Positions 54,447-64,000 of a stretch of 64,000 nucleotides of DNA are shown here, in pieces. The stretch is from Pseudomonas monteilii (GTDB lineage: Bacteria > Pseudomonadota > Gammaproteobacteria > Pseudomonadales > Pseudomonadaceae): positions 3,410,001 to 3,474,000 of the forward strand of contig CP013997.1 in NCBI GenBank assembly GCA_001534745.1. The letters run 5' to 3'. Each line of letters starts with the position of its first letter. Position 1 is the first letter of the stretch. The notes beneath the pieces are model-generated. The model saw only the letters and a list, made by a program, of their open reading frames with translations, did not search any database and had not been told where the DNA came from. The translations under genes and the position numbers were made by a program.

Positions 54447-57400
54447 CTACCCTTCCACCAGCGTCCACTGCTTGTTCAGGCGCTTGTCCGACACCGGCAC
54501 CTTGGTGCCCAGCTGCTGGGCGAACAACGACACGCGGTACTCTTCCAGCCACCAGCGGTACAGGGCCAGCTGCTCGTCGCGCTTGCCTTCCTGGGCATGC
54601 TTGTCGGCGCGGGCCTGGTACTGGGCCCAGAGCGTGCTCAGCTCGCTGCTCCAGACCCGGTCCTTCTGCACCTGCGCGCCCAGCTTCTCCAGCCGCAGCT
54701 CGATGGCCTTGAGGTAGCGCGACAACTCCTTGAACCAGACATGGGGCGTCTGGCGCACGAAGCCGGTATAGACCAGGTGGCCCAGCTGCTGCTTGATGTC
54801 GTTGAGCGCCACCGCCTGGCTCAGGTCGATCTTGCCCTTGAAGCGCTTTTGCAGGCCATGCCACAGCTTGAGCACCTCCAGGGTCTGGCGGGCCAGGCGT
54901 TCGGCGTGCTCGGCCCAGGCACCGCGCTTGCGCTCGGCCAGCGAGGCCAGAGCCGCGCCGTCACGGGGCAGCGGGTCCTCGCCTTCGAGGATGCAGCTGT
55001 CCAGGCTGGCCAGCAGGATGTCCTCGACCAGGGCCTCGACCCGGCCCAGTTCACGGTAGAGCAGCCCCAGCTCGGTCAGCCCCGGCAGCTTGCCGCGCAG
55101 GAACTTGGCCGGCTCGGCCAACTGCTGCAGGAGCAGGCGCTGCAAGGCCCGACGGTGCTGGAACTCGGCCTCGGCCTGGGTCGAGAACCGGCCTTCGCGC
55201 ACGGCGCCGTTGTCTTCCACCAAGGCCGGATAGACCGTCAGCGACAGCCCGGCGATCTTCTGCTGGGCGGTCTGGGCCACCTGGCCGAAGGCCTTGGCCT
55301 GGACGGGCTGATCGGCCTTTTCGTGACGCGGCATGGCCAATGCGGCCTGGCTGGCGGCGGCAAAGCGCGCGGTCAGCTCGGCCAGGTCGCGGCCTTCGCC
55401 GAGGAACTTGCCCTGCCCGTCGACCACCTCGATGTTCATCCGCAGGTGGCTGTCGACCTGGCTGGCCGCCTCCGCCCAGGCCTCGTCGCTGACCCGGGCG
55501 CCGGTCATGCGCAACAGCTCGTGGCCCAGGGCCTGGGGCAAGGCCCCCTGGCCGAAGACCAGCCGAGCCATGGCTGCCTTGACGAAGTCCGGCACCGGCA
55601 CGAAGTTCTTGCGCAGCGCCTTGGGCAGGTTGCGCACCAGGGCGATGCACTTGGCTTCCAGCAGACCTGGCACCAGCCATTCCAGGCGTTCGGCCGGCAG
55701 GCTCGGCAGCAGGGGCGCGGGCACCCGCACGGTGACGCCGTCACGGGCGTGGTTGGGCTCGAAATGGTAGGTCAGCGACAGGCGCAGGTCGCCGAACTGC
55801 AAGGTATCGGGGTACTGCGCGGCGGTCACCTCGCTGGCCTCGCGGGCCAGCACGTCCTCCTCGCGCATGATCAGCAGGTTCGGGTCCTTCTGGCTCTGGG
55901 TGCGGTACCAGCTGTCGAAGGTGGCGGTCTGGTGGATCTCTTCCGGCAGGCGCGCTTCGTAGAAGGCGTACAAGGTCTCTTCGTCGGCCAGGATGTCGCG
56001 CCGACGGGCCTTGGCTTCCAGTTCATCGAGCTGCTCGAGCAGGCGCCGGTTGGCCGCCAGGCACTTGGCGCGCGACTGGATCTGCCCGCCGACCAGGCCC
56101 TCGCGGATGAACAGCTCGCGCGAGACCACCGGGTCGATCGGCCCGAAGTGCACGGGACGACGCCCGACCAGGATCAGCCCGTACAAGGTGATCTGCTCGA
56201 AGGCCACCACTTGCCCGCGCTTCTTCTCCCAGTGCGGCTCGAAGTGGTTCTTCTTGATCAGGTGCCCGGCCAGTGGCTCGATCCAGTCCGGCTCGATCCG
56301 CGCCACCATGCGTGCGTACAGCTTGGTGGTCTCCACCAGTTCGGCCGCCATCAGCCACTGCGGGCGCTTGCGGCCCAGGCCGGACGACGGGTGCACCCAG
56401 AAGCGCCGCTGACGGGCGCCCTGGTAGTCGCCCTCTTCGGCCTTGTGGCCGATCTGGCTGAGCAGGCCGCTGAGGATGGCCTTGTGCACCGGCAGGTAAT
56501 CGGCCGGCTCCTTGTTGACCACCAGGTGCAGGTCGCGGCAGATCAGCGCCAGCTGGCGGTGGGCGTCGCGCCATTCGCGCAGGCGCAGGTAATTGAGGAA
56601 CTGCTTGCGGCACCAGTTGCGCAGCGGGTTGGCGGTGAGCGCCTGACGCTGCTCCTCGAAGCCGCGCCAGAGGTTGATCAAGGCCGCGAAGTCCGAGTCG
56701 ACGTCCTTCCACTGGGCATGGGCCTGGTCGGCCGCCTGTTGACGCTCCGGCGGACGTTCGCGCGGATCCTGCACCGACAGCGCACTGGCGACGATCAGCA
56801 CTTCTTGCAGGCTGCCCTGGCGGGCGCCCTCGAGCAGCATGCGGCCCAGGCGCGGGTCGATGGGCAGGCGCGCCAGCTGACGCCCGAGCGGGGTCAGCTG
56901 GTTCTCGCGGTTGACCGCCGACAGCTCCTGCAACAGGTTGAAGCCGTCGCTGATGGCCTTGCCGTCCGGCGGCTCGATGAACGGGAAGGCATCGATGGCG
57001 CCCAGGCGCAGGTGCAGCATCTGCAGGATCACCGCCGCCAGGTTGGTGCGCAGGATCTCCGGGTCGGTGAAGGCCGGCCGTGCGTTGAAATCCTCTTCGC
57101 TGTACAGCCGGATGCAGATGCCCGGCTCGACCCGTCCGCAACGGCCCTTGCGCTGGTTGGCGCTGGCCTGGGAGACCGCCTCGATGGGCAGCCGCTGGAC
57201 CTTGGCGCGGTAGCTGTAGCGGCTGATGCGCGCCGTGCCGCTGTCGATCACGTAGCGGATGCCCGGCACGGTCAGCGAGGTTTCCGCCACGTTGGTGGCC
57301 AGCACCACGCGGCGTCCGGCATGGGACTGGAAGATACGCTGCTGCTCGGCGGGCGACAGGCGCGCGTACAGCGGCAGGATCTCGGTGTGACGCAGCTGGG

Positions 57401-58352
57401 CCTTGCGCAGCATCTCGGCGGCGTCGCGAATCTCGCGCTCGCCCGGCAGGAACACCAGCACGTCACCCGGGCTCTTGCGTTCGCGGCGCTCGTGGTCGGC
57501 GATCTCGTCCAGCGTGGCCAGGATCGCCTGGTCGACAGTGAGGTCGTCCTCGACCGGGTTGCCCTCCTCGTCCTGCTCGCTGGTCAACGGGCGGTACCAG
57601 GTCTCGACCGGGTAGGTACGGCCCGACACCTCGATGATCGGCGCGTCGTCGAAGTGCTTGGAGAAGCGCTCCAGGTCAATAGTCGCCGAGGTGATGATCA
57701 GCTTGAGGTCCGGGCGGCGCGGCAGCAGGGTCTTGAGGTAACCCAGCAGGAAGTCGATGTTCAGGCTGCGTTCGTGGGCCTCGTCGACGATGATGGTGTC
57801 GTAGCGCTCGAGGAAGCGATCGTGCTGGGTTTCGGCCAGCAGGATGCCGTCGGTCATCAGCTTGACCAGGGTGTTGGCGTCGCTCTGGTCCTCGAAACGC
57901 ACCTGGTAGCCGACCAGGCCACCCAGGGGTGTACCCAGTTCGTCGGCCACTCGCGAGGCCACGCTGCGCGCGGCGATCCGGCGCGGCTGGGTGTGGGCGA
58001 TCAGCCCGTGGCTGCCACGGCCCAGTTCGAGGCAGATCTTCGGCAGCTGGGTGGTCTTGCCCGAGCCGGTTTCGCCGGCGATCACCAGCACCTGGTGTTC
58101 GGACAGGGCTTTCTTGATGTCGTCGCGCTTGGCGGCGATCGGCAGGCTGTCGTCGTAGCGCACGGTCGGCACGCTGGCCTGGCGGGCGCTGACCTGGGCG
58201 CAGGAGGCCTGCAGGCGTTCGGCCCACTGCGCCAGCTTGGCGTCGTCGGGGCGCTTGTTCAGCTCGTGCAGTTGCCGACGCAGGCGATGGCGGTCGGCGA
58301 TCATGGCGTGGTCGAGGTTGTTCAGCAGCTTGGCGGTGGCGTGGTCTGTCAT
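54447..58352 (-). CDS. hrpA: ATP-dependent RNA helicase HrpA
   Basis: 1301 residues, the usual HrpA length. Walker A IAGETGSGKTTQLPK, DEAH box IIVDEAHERSLN, SATIDLERFSKHF and RCGRVEPGICIRLYS-type motif VI (QRKGRCGR) are present. The C-terminal HA2, OB and long DUF3418 regions follow. In E. coli HrpA rescues stalled ribosomes and shapes mRNA. The 1336-codon frame on the opposite strand is its antisense shadow. Confidence 0.96.
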   Translation of the reverse strand: MTDHATAKLLNNLDHAMIADRHRLRRQLHELNKRPDDAKLAQWAERLQASCAQVSARQASVPTVRYDDSLPIAAKRDDIKKALSEHQVLVIAGETGSGKTTQLPKICLELGRGSHGLIAHTQPRRIAARSVASRVADELGTPLGGLVGYQVRFEDQSDANTLVKLMTDGILLAETQHDRFLERYDTIIVDEAHERSLNIDFLLGYLKTLLPRRPDLKLIITSATIDLERFSKHFDDAPIIEVSGRTYPVETWYRPLTSEQDEEGNPVEDDLTVDQAILATLDEIADHERRERKSPGDVLVFLPGEREIRDAAEMLRKAQLRHTEILPLYARLSPAEQQRIFQSHAGRRVVLATNVAETSLTVPGIRYVIDSGTARISRYSYRAKVQRLPIEAVSQASANQRKGRCGRVEPGICIRLYSEEDFNARPAFTDPEILRTNLAAVILQMLHLRLGAIDAFPFIEPPDGKAISDGFNLLQELSAVNRENQLTPLGRQLARLPIDPRLGRMLLEGARQGSLQEVLIVASALSVQDPRERPPERQQAADQAHAQWKDVDSDFAALINLWRGFEEQRQALTANPLRNWCRKQFLNYLRLREWRDAHRQLALICRDLHLVVNKEPADYLPVHKAILSGLLSQIGHKAEEGDYQGARQRRFWVHPSSGLGRKRPQWLMAAELVETTKLYARMVARIEPDWIEPLAGHLIKKNHFEPHWEKKRGQVVAFEQITLYGLILVGRRPVHFGPIDPVVSRELFIREGLVGGQIQSRAKCLAANRRLLEQLDELEAKARRRDILADEETLYAFYEARLPEEIHQTATFDSWYRTQSQKDPNLLIMREEDVLAREASEVTAAQYPDTLQFGDLRLSLTYHFEPNHARDGVTVRVPAPLLPSLPAERLEWLVPGLLEAKCIALVRNLPKALRKNFVPVPDFVKAAMARLVFGQGALPQALGHELLRMTGARVSDEAWAEAASQVDSHLRMNIEVVDGQGKFLGEGRDLAELTARFAAASQAALAMPRHEKADQPVQAKAFGQVAQTAQQKIAGLSLTVYPALVEDNGAVREGRFSTQAEAEFQHRRALQRLLLQQLAEPAKFLRGKLPGLTELGLLYRELGRVEALVEDILLASLDSCILEGEDPLPRDGAALASLAERKRGAWAEHAERLARQTLEVLKLWHGLQKRFKGKIDLSQAVALNDIKQQLGHLVYTGFVRQTPHVWFKELSRYLKAIELRLEKLGAQVQKDRVWSSELSTLWAQYQARADKHAQEGKRDEQLALYRWWLEEYRVSLFAQQLGTKVPVSDKRLNKQWTLVEG

Positions 58353-58619
58353 GAGGCTCGCGTGGCGCAGGGGGGCCCTGCTTGATGAGAGGTCATCCAG
58401 CCCGCAGGGCATGGCGTGCAGGGTGCCGGATCGGCAACGCCCGCCCGTGCCCAGGGGCCGCGTGGGTGACGCAGGCGCAGTGGATGAGCAGCAATGTAAG
58501 GCGGTGATTGTCGCAGATTTGCCGATGGGAGGCACGCGGCCACCGGTCAGGACGACCGGCAGCGTACAGCCCGAGGCGTCACCGACGGGGCTGCACAGCC
58601 CTGTGGCGACGGCTCCGGA

Positions 58620-60317
58620 TCAGGCGGTCTTGGCCTGGCCCTGTTTCTTCAGCTCTTCGTCACGCAGCTCGCGGCGCAGGATCTTGCCGACGTTGGTGGT
58701 CGGCAGCGAATCGCGGAACTCGACCTGGCGCGGGATCTTGTAGCCGGTGAGGTTGGCCCGCGTGTGTTCCAGGACCTGCTCCTTGGTCAGGGTCATGCCC
58801 GGCTTGACCACCAGGAATACTTTGATCAGCTCGCCGGACTTCTCGTTCGGCACGCCGATGGCCGCGCATTGCAACACGCCAGGCAGGCTGGCCAGCACGT
58901 CCTCGATCTCGTTGGGGTACACGTTGAAGCCGGACACCAGGATCATGTCCTTCTTACGGTCGACGATGCGCAGGTAGCCATCGGGCTCGATCAGCGCGAT
59001 GTCGCCGGTCTTGAGCCAGCCCTCGTGGTCGAGCACCTCGTCGGTAGCTTCCTGGCGCTGCCAGTAGCCCTTCATCACCTGCGGGCCCTTGACGCACAGC
59101 TCGCCCGGCTCGCCGTGGGGCACCTCGCGGCCTTGGTCATCGACGATCTTGCACAGGGTCGACGGCACCGGGATACCGATGGTGCCGACGCGGTTGGCTT
59201 CGGCCGGGTTGACGGTGGCCACCGGGCTGGTCTCGGTCATGCCGTAGCCTTCGCAGATGGCGCAGCCGGTCACCGACTTCCAGCGCTCGGCGACGCTCAA
59301 CTGCAGGGCCATGCCGCCAGACAGGGTGATCTTCAGCGAGGAGAAGTCCAGGGCGCGGAAAGCATCGTTGTTGCACAGCGCGACGAACAGGGTGTTGAGC
59401 CCGACGAAGCCGCTGAACTTCCACTTCGACAGTTCCTTGACCATCGCCGGCAGGTCGCGCGGGTTGGTGATCAGCACGTTGTGGTTGCCGATCAGCATCA
59501 TCGCCATGCAATGGAAGGTGAAGGCATAGATGTGGTACAGCGGCAGCGGCGTGATGAGGATCTCGCAGCCTTCGCGCAGGTTGGCGCCCATCAGCGCGCG
59601 GCACTGCAGCATGTTCGCCACCAGGTTGCGGTGGGTGAGCATGGCGCCCTTGGCCACGCCCGTGGTGCCGCCGGTGTACTGCAGCACGGCCACGTCATGA
59701 GCGCCCGGGTTGGCCTCCACCACCGGCTGGCCCTTGCCCTTGGCCAGGGCGTCGTTGAAGCGCACGGCCTTGGGCAGGTGGTAGGCCGGGACCATCTTCT
59801 TGACGTACTTGACCACGCTGTTGACCAGCAGGCGCTTGAGCGGCGGCAGCAGGTCGGCGACTTCGGTGATGATGACGTGGCGCACGTCGGTCTTGGGCAC
59901 GACCTTTTCGGCCAGGTGGGCCATGTTGGCCAGACAGACCAGCGCCTTGGCGCCGGAGTCCTTGAACTGGTGCTCGAGTTCGCGGGCGGTGTACAGGGGG
60001 TTGGTGTTGACCACGACCAGGCCGGCGCGCATGGCGCCGAAGACCACCACCGGGTACTGCAGGACGTTGGGCAGTTGCACGGCGATGCGATCGCCCGGCT
60101 GCAGGTCGGTGTGCTGCTGCAGCCAGGCGGCGAAGGCGCCCGACAGGCTGTAGAGCTCGCCGTAGGTCAGGGTCTTGCCGAGGTTGCTGAAGGCAGGCTT
60201 GTCGGCGAAGCGTTGGCAGGACTGCTTGAGTACGGCCTGGAGGTTGGGAAACTCGTCGGCATCGATTTCGGCCGCGACTCCGGCTGGGTACTTGTCCTTC
60301 CAAAAGGTTTCGATCAT
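58620..60317 (-). CDS. fadD1: Long-chain acyl-CoA synthetase
   Basis: 565 residues. Start MIETFWKDKYPAGVAAEID, AMP-binding YTGGTTGVAKGAMLTHRN, GYGMTETSPVA and GWLKTGDIALIEPDGYL are in order; the C-terminal NVGKILRRELRDE carries the catalytic Lys. It forms acyl-CoA from fatty acids on entry to beta-oxidation. The N-terminus resembles P. aeruginosa FadD1 more than FadD2. A tandem fadD2 is not seen. The 58353-58619 gap to hrpA holds no gene. Confidence 0.93.
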   Translation of the reverse strand: MIETFWKDKYPAGVAAEIDADEFPNLQAVLKQSCQRFADKPAFSNLGKTLTYGELYSLSGAFAAWLQQHTDLQPGDRIAVQLPNVLQYPVVVFGAMRAGLVVVNTNPLYTARELEHQFKDSGAKALVCLANMAHLAEKVVPKTDVRHVIITEVADLLPPLKRLLVNSVVKYVKKMVPAYHLPKAVRFNDALAKGKGQPVVEANPGAHDVAVLQYTGGTTGVAKGAMLTHRNLVANMLQCRALMGANLREGCEILITPLPLYHIYAFTFHCMAMMLIGNHNVLITNPRDLPAMVKELSKWKFSGFVGLNTLFVALCNNDAFRALDFSSLKITLSGGMALQLSVAERWKSVTGCAICEGYGMTETSPVATVNPAEANRVGTIGIPVPSTLCKIVDDQGREVPHGEPGELCVKGPQVMKGYWQRQEATDEVLDHEGWLKTGDIALIEPDGYLRIVDRKKDMILVSGFNVYPNEIEDVLASLPGVLQCAAIGVPNEKSGELIKVFLVVKPGMTLTKEQVLEHTRANLTGYKIPRQVEFRDSLPTTNVGKILRRELRDEELKKQGQAKTA

Positions 60318-60477
60318 GGAACCCCACTCCTTGAACACAGCAGAATCTTGATCGCATCGATGCGATTATTATTGATATAGGATGACGGTCGCTGGAACCG
60401 TTTCATCGGCAAGCGGGGCGAGATTAGCAGCTTTGCCAGGGGGCGCCTAGGGCCAGCGGTGGCCATGGAGTTGTCTT

Positions 60478-60505
60478 TGTGACCGAAATTTTAATATTGG
60501 TCACA
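60478..60505. promoter_or_regulatory. Palindrome TGTGACC-N14-GGTCACA in the fadD1-phaJ4 gap
   Basis: Perfect 7-bp arms around an A/T-rich centre, in the divergent gap 60318-60704 between fadD1 (minus) and phaJ4 (plus). The gap contains no gene. The arms match those near the KAS III gene. Candidate operator for a fatty-acid responsive regulator. Confidence 0.45.
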
Positions 60506-60704
60506 TTTTGTTTCAGCCGTAGTGCCTTGTTACGCAGGTCGGGTTCTGCTGGATCCGCCGCCCTCTTCATTCAGGCTCGGCGTGTCCCTGTACGCGTCAA
60601 TCAGCCAAGCAACAAACCCCACCAACCGATATCATCGCACCCTTTCGCCGGCGTCCTGCGGGACGTGCCGTCACGTATCGTCTTTCTCGCTCAAGGAAGC
60701 CCAG

Positions 60705-61175
60705 ATGACCCAGGTCACCAATACCCCCTACGAAACCCTCGAAGTCGGTCAGACCGCGACCTACAGCAAGTCCGTGGAAGAGCGCGACATTCAGTTGTTC
60801 GCCGCGATGTCCGGTGACCACAACCCGGTGCACCTGGACGCCGAGTTCGCCGCCAAGAGCCTGTTCCGCGAGCGTATCGCCCATGGCATGTTCAGCGGCG
60901 CGCTGATCAGCGCCGCCGTGGCCTGCACGCTGCCAGGCCCGGGCACCATCTACCTGGGGCAGACCATGAGCTTCCAGAAGCCGGTCAAGATCGGCGACAC
61001 CCTGACGGTGCGCCTGGAAATCCTCGAGAAGCTGCCCAAGTTCAAGGTGCGCATCGCCACCAACGTCTACAACCAGCACGATGAACTGGTAGTGCAAGGC
61101 GAGGCCGAGATCCTGGCGCCGCGCAAGCAGCAGACGGTCGAGCTGGTCAGCCCGCCGAACTTCGTCGCCAGCTGA
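60705..61175 (+). CDS. phaJ4: (R)-specific enoyl-CoA hydratase, MaoC/PhaJ4 type
   Basis: 156 residues. Hot-dog fold with AMSGDHNPVHLDAEFA, carrying the catalytic Asp/His dyad, and HGMFSGALISAA. PhaJ4 hydrates trans-2-enoyl-CoA to (R)-3-hydroxyacyl-CoA, linking beta-oxidation to medium-chain polyhydroxyalkanoate. Divergent from fadD1, the same partnership as in P. aeruginosa and P. putida. Confidence 0.92.
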   Translation: MTQVTNTPYETLEVGQTATYSKSVEERDIQLFAAMSGDHNPVHLDAEFAAKSLFRERIAHGMFSGALISAAVACTLPGPGTIYLGQTMSFQKPVKIGDTLTVRLEILEKLPKFKVRIATNVYNQHDELVVQGEAEILAPRKQQTVELVSPPNFVAS

Positions 61176-61202
61176 AGGCAGGACGGGCGGGCCTGATCGC
61201 GC

Positions 61203-61847
61203 CTACAGCCCCGTGGGCGCGAGGATGAATTCGCGGTAGCCGGACAGGATCACGTACACCGCGAAGTAGCAGAAGATGGCGGCCGAGGCCAGGTAGGACC
61301 AGGTCAGCAGACGATCGCCCAGCAGCCGCCCGCCGTGGCTGGCCACGCCGCACAGCCCGGCGCTCCAGACCAGCCCGGCCAGAAAGAAACCGCTCAGGAA
61401 CAGGCTGGCCTCGACCAGCCCGCCCTCGGCCGAGCGGGAGATCAGCACCCCACCGACCGCCGCGAACCAGAGGATGGCGCTGGGCGAGGACATGGCCAGG
61501 AACAGGCCACGCAGGAACTCGCGCCAGGCAGGCTCTACCACCGCCGCCCCCTGGGCTCGCAGGTGCCCACCGCGCCAGGCGGCCAGCAGCATCTTGACTG
61601 CGAACAGCACCAGCAAGGCCGAGCCTCCGAGCCACAGCACCCAGCGGACGGTCTCGAACTGCAGCAGCACGGTCATCCCGGCCAACGCCGCCACGGCGTA
61701 GATCAGATCCCCCACGCAGGTGCCCAGCCCCAGCCAGAACCCTTGCAGGAATCCGCGCTGCATGGCGAGGGTGATCATGGCGATGTTGGCGACACCGATG
61801 TCCAGGCAAAGGGACAGGCTGAGGAGGAATCCGTTCGAGAAAGGCAT
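61203..61847 (-). CDS. LysE-family amino acid exporter
   Basis: 214 residues, six membrane helices. GFLLSLSLCLDIGVANIAM and GFWLGLGTCVGDLIYAV are the LysE/RhtB signatures. Exports an amino acid or related metabolite. Converges with phaJ4. Its start lies 149 bp from the left end of IS3-family copy 2, so its promoter region may be shortened or fused to the element. Confidence 0.88.
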   Translation of the reverse strand: MPFSNGFLLSLSLCLDIGVANIAMITLAMQRGFLQGFWLGLGTCVGDLIYAVAALAGMTVLLQFETVRWVLWLGGSALLVLFAVKMLLAAWRGGHLRAQGAAVVEPAWREFLRGLFLAMSSPSAILWFAAVGGVLISRSAEGGLVEASLFLSGFFLAGLVWSAGLCGVASHGGRLLGDRLLTWSYLASAAIFCYFAVYVILSGYREFILAPTGL

Positions 61848-62036
61848 GGGGCGTTGGGGTCCGGGCGAGCGAGGGCTGGAGGGGTGTGAAAGCGGGGGCA
61901 GTATACGGCGGGGAGGTAGGATCGGGCAGGTGGAGCAGTAAGTCGGGAGTCTTCATGTCCGTCCAGCGGTGGCCTGAGCAGCGCTCGGTCTGGGCTGCGG
62001 TGGTCAACTTTTTCCGGACACCTTGATCGGTGATTT

Positions 62037-63193
<1,157 letters not shown>

Positions 63194-63261
63194 TCAGTAG
63201 GGGTATTTTCACCTATTGAGGTGTCCGGGGCCATTAGACCAGCTCAGGCCTTTCGCGGTGG

Positions 63262-63445
63262 CTTCATCGCGGGCAAGCCCGCTCCCACACCTGTAGTTGT
63301 ACTCCCACACCCGTAGTTACACCGCGTTGGTGCAGGCTATCTCAGGTCCATGTGGGAGATTCTATGGTTTCTGCTAAGTGCTGATGTGAACCCTGGCGGG
63401 CCCAATCGCGGCCGGTCCGGCGCCCCGGCAGGGGTCGCTCCTACA
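63262..63445. repeat. REP units broken by IS110-type ends
   Basis: Inverted classic core (CATCGCGGGCAAGCCCGCTC) near 63267, then a larger-form copy at 63399-63445 (GGCGGGCCCAATCGCGGC). TGTGGGAG-ATTCTATGGT occurs twice, at 63351-63368 and 63485-63502, where a REP normally continues as TGTGGGAGCGG. Confidence 0.75.
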
Positions 63446-63492
63446 CCCGTAGCTACATCGCAGTGGTGCAAGCGATCGCGGTACTGTGGGAG

Positions 63493-64000
63493 ATTCTATG
63501 GTAATTGCCAAGCGCTTAAGCGGCTTTGGGGCGATATTCCTCTCCGCTTCTGATCAGGGCAAAGACCACTCGAGCCAGCTTGCGGGCCAGCATGACCAGG
63601 ACTTGAGTCTTTTTAAAACCGCGGCTCTGCTTGTCTTCGTAAAACGTTTTCCAAGCAGCTGTCCTGCCTGCTGACATCGCCGCGTTGTGCAGCAAACGAC
63701 GGACCTCTGGATCGCCTCGTTTGGTCAACGTCGAGCGTTCTTTTTTCTTGCCCGACTGAGCCACTCGCAGGTCCATTCCTAGAAAGGCGATAAAGGCATC
63801 GGCACTCTTGAACTCGCCTCGCTGGTAGGTGGCGACCAAACGCGCAGCGGTAAGAAAACCAATACCTTCAACTTTCATACACTGCTTTACTAACGGCATC
63901 AGTCCTGCCTGGTCGAGCAGCTTCTTGATCATGTTTTCAATGAGGTCTTCAAGGCGCTTCATCGAGGTGAGCTGGGACTTCAAAAGGTTCTTGAGCAGCG
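63493..64000 (-). mobile_element. IS110-family element, partial (continues beyond window)
   Basis: The outer end starts at about 63493 (ATTCTATGGT) next to a cut REP. The transposase frame follows from 63516. IS110/IS1111-like elements in P. putida are known to insert in REP sequences, which agrees with the junction. Confidence 0.75.
63516..64000 (-). CDS. IS110-family transposase, C-terminal part (Transposase_20)
   Basis: Open to the window edge at its 5' end, so at least 160 residues. KVEGIGFLTAARLVATYQRG and FIAFLGMDLRVAQSGKKKER belong to the Transposase_20 domain, with GDPEVRRLLHNAAMSAGR near the end. This carries the Ser-containing C-terminal domain of DEDD/serine IS110 transposases. 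N-terminal DEDD part is beyond the window. Confidence 0.9.
   Translation of the reverse strand, partial: LLKNLLKSQLTSMKRLEDLIENMIKKLLDQAGLMPLVKQCMKVEGIGFLTAARLVATYQRGEFKSADAFIAFLGMDLRVAQSGKKKERSTLTKRGDPEVRRLLHNAAMSAGRTAAWKTFYEDKQSRGFKKTQVLVMLARKLARVVFALIRSGEEYRPKAA

Noticed and set aside
54375..58385. 1336-codon open frame on the plus strand
   Set aside because: It is the exact antisense of hrpA; its composition (Leu/Gln/His-rich, no domains) is typical of shadows in GC-rich genes.
60478..60505. CRP/Vfr binding site
   Set aside because: Arms TGTGA and TCACA are present, but the spacer is 18 bases rather than 6.

Overview
The window is chromosomal DNA of a fluorescent Pseudomonas, most likely of the P. 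putida group. The evidence is high GC, short Pseudomonas REP palindromes between genes, and gene neighbourhoods known from that genus (smr-folE, rnd-ycgL, hrpA / fadD1 / phaJ4, aroC next to an MFS gene). No rRNA, tRNA or CRISPR array was recognised.

Layout. 1-3 kb: LuxR-type regulator (cut by the window edge), EutH-type permease and an SDR dehydrogenase on the minus strand. 3-6 kb: DEAD-box helicase and a divergent YbdG-like MscS channel. 6.2-13 kb: accessory and partly decayed, with small orphan membrane proteins, a truncated AraC gene, a PP2A-like phosphatase, an SH3b lipoprotein-like gene, a collapsed IS5-family element and an AT-rich stretch. 13-18 kb: a DUF3800-like protein with a winged-helix tail, a LysR gene with an in-frame stop, and a TDT (TehA/SLAC1) transporter whose last codons were replaced by IS3-family copy 1. 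18-26.5 kb: two DMT exporters, RraB-like protein, LTA-synthase-like sulfatase, ZIP transporter, ankyrin protein and a DUF3509 gene behind a sigma-54 type promoter. 26.5-36 kb: core genes (aroC-MFS-acireductone dioxygenase-like operon, prmB, Smr, folE, glutaredoxin-like, DTW tRNA-modifying enzyme). 36-46 kb: small conserved genes, a gluzincin-like protein without its metal motif, YcgN, nitroreductase, 2-hydroxyacid dehydrogenase, ycgL-rnd, CHMI, and a glutamine amidotransferase operon. 46-54 kb: ptrB, HNH protein, FemAB-like acetyltransferase, porin, and a REP array beside its probable mobilising enzyme (RAYT). 54-62 kb: fatty-acid genes (KAS III, fadD1, phaJ4) with hrpA and a LysE exporter. 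62-64 kb: IS3-family copy 2 and the 3' part of an IS110-family transposase set in REP sequence.

The genes do not form one pathway. The most informative features are structural. Two near-identical 1251-bp IS3-family copies lie in direct orientation 45,562 bp apart, both with 3-bp target duplications. There is a REP/RAYT system, several unusual tandem repeats, and a group of enzyme-family proteins with substituted catalytic residues (acireductone dioxygenase-like, isochorismatase-like, M61-like). I did not find a clear-cut new multi-gene system. The best candidates for new biology are the DUF3800/winged-helix gene, the sigma-54 promoter with paired upstream palindromes, and a shared TGTGACC/GGTCACA palindrome near fatty-acid genes.
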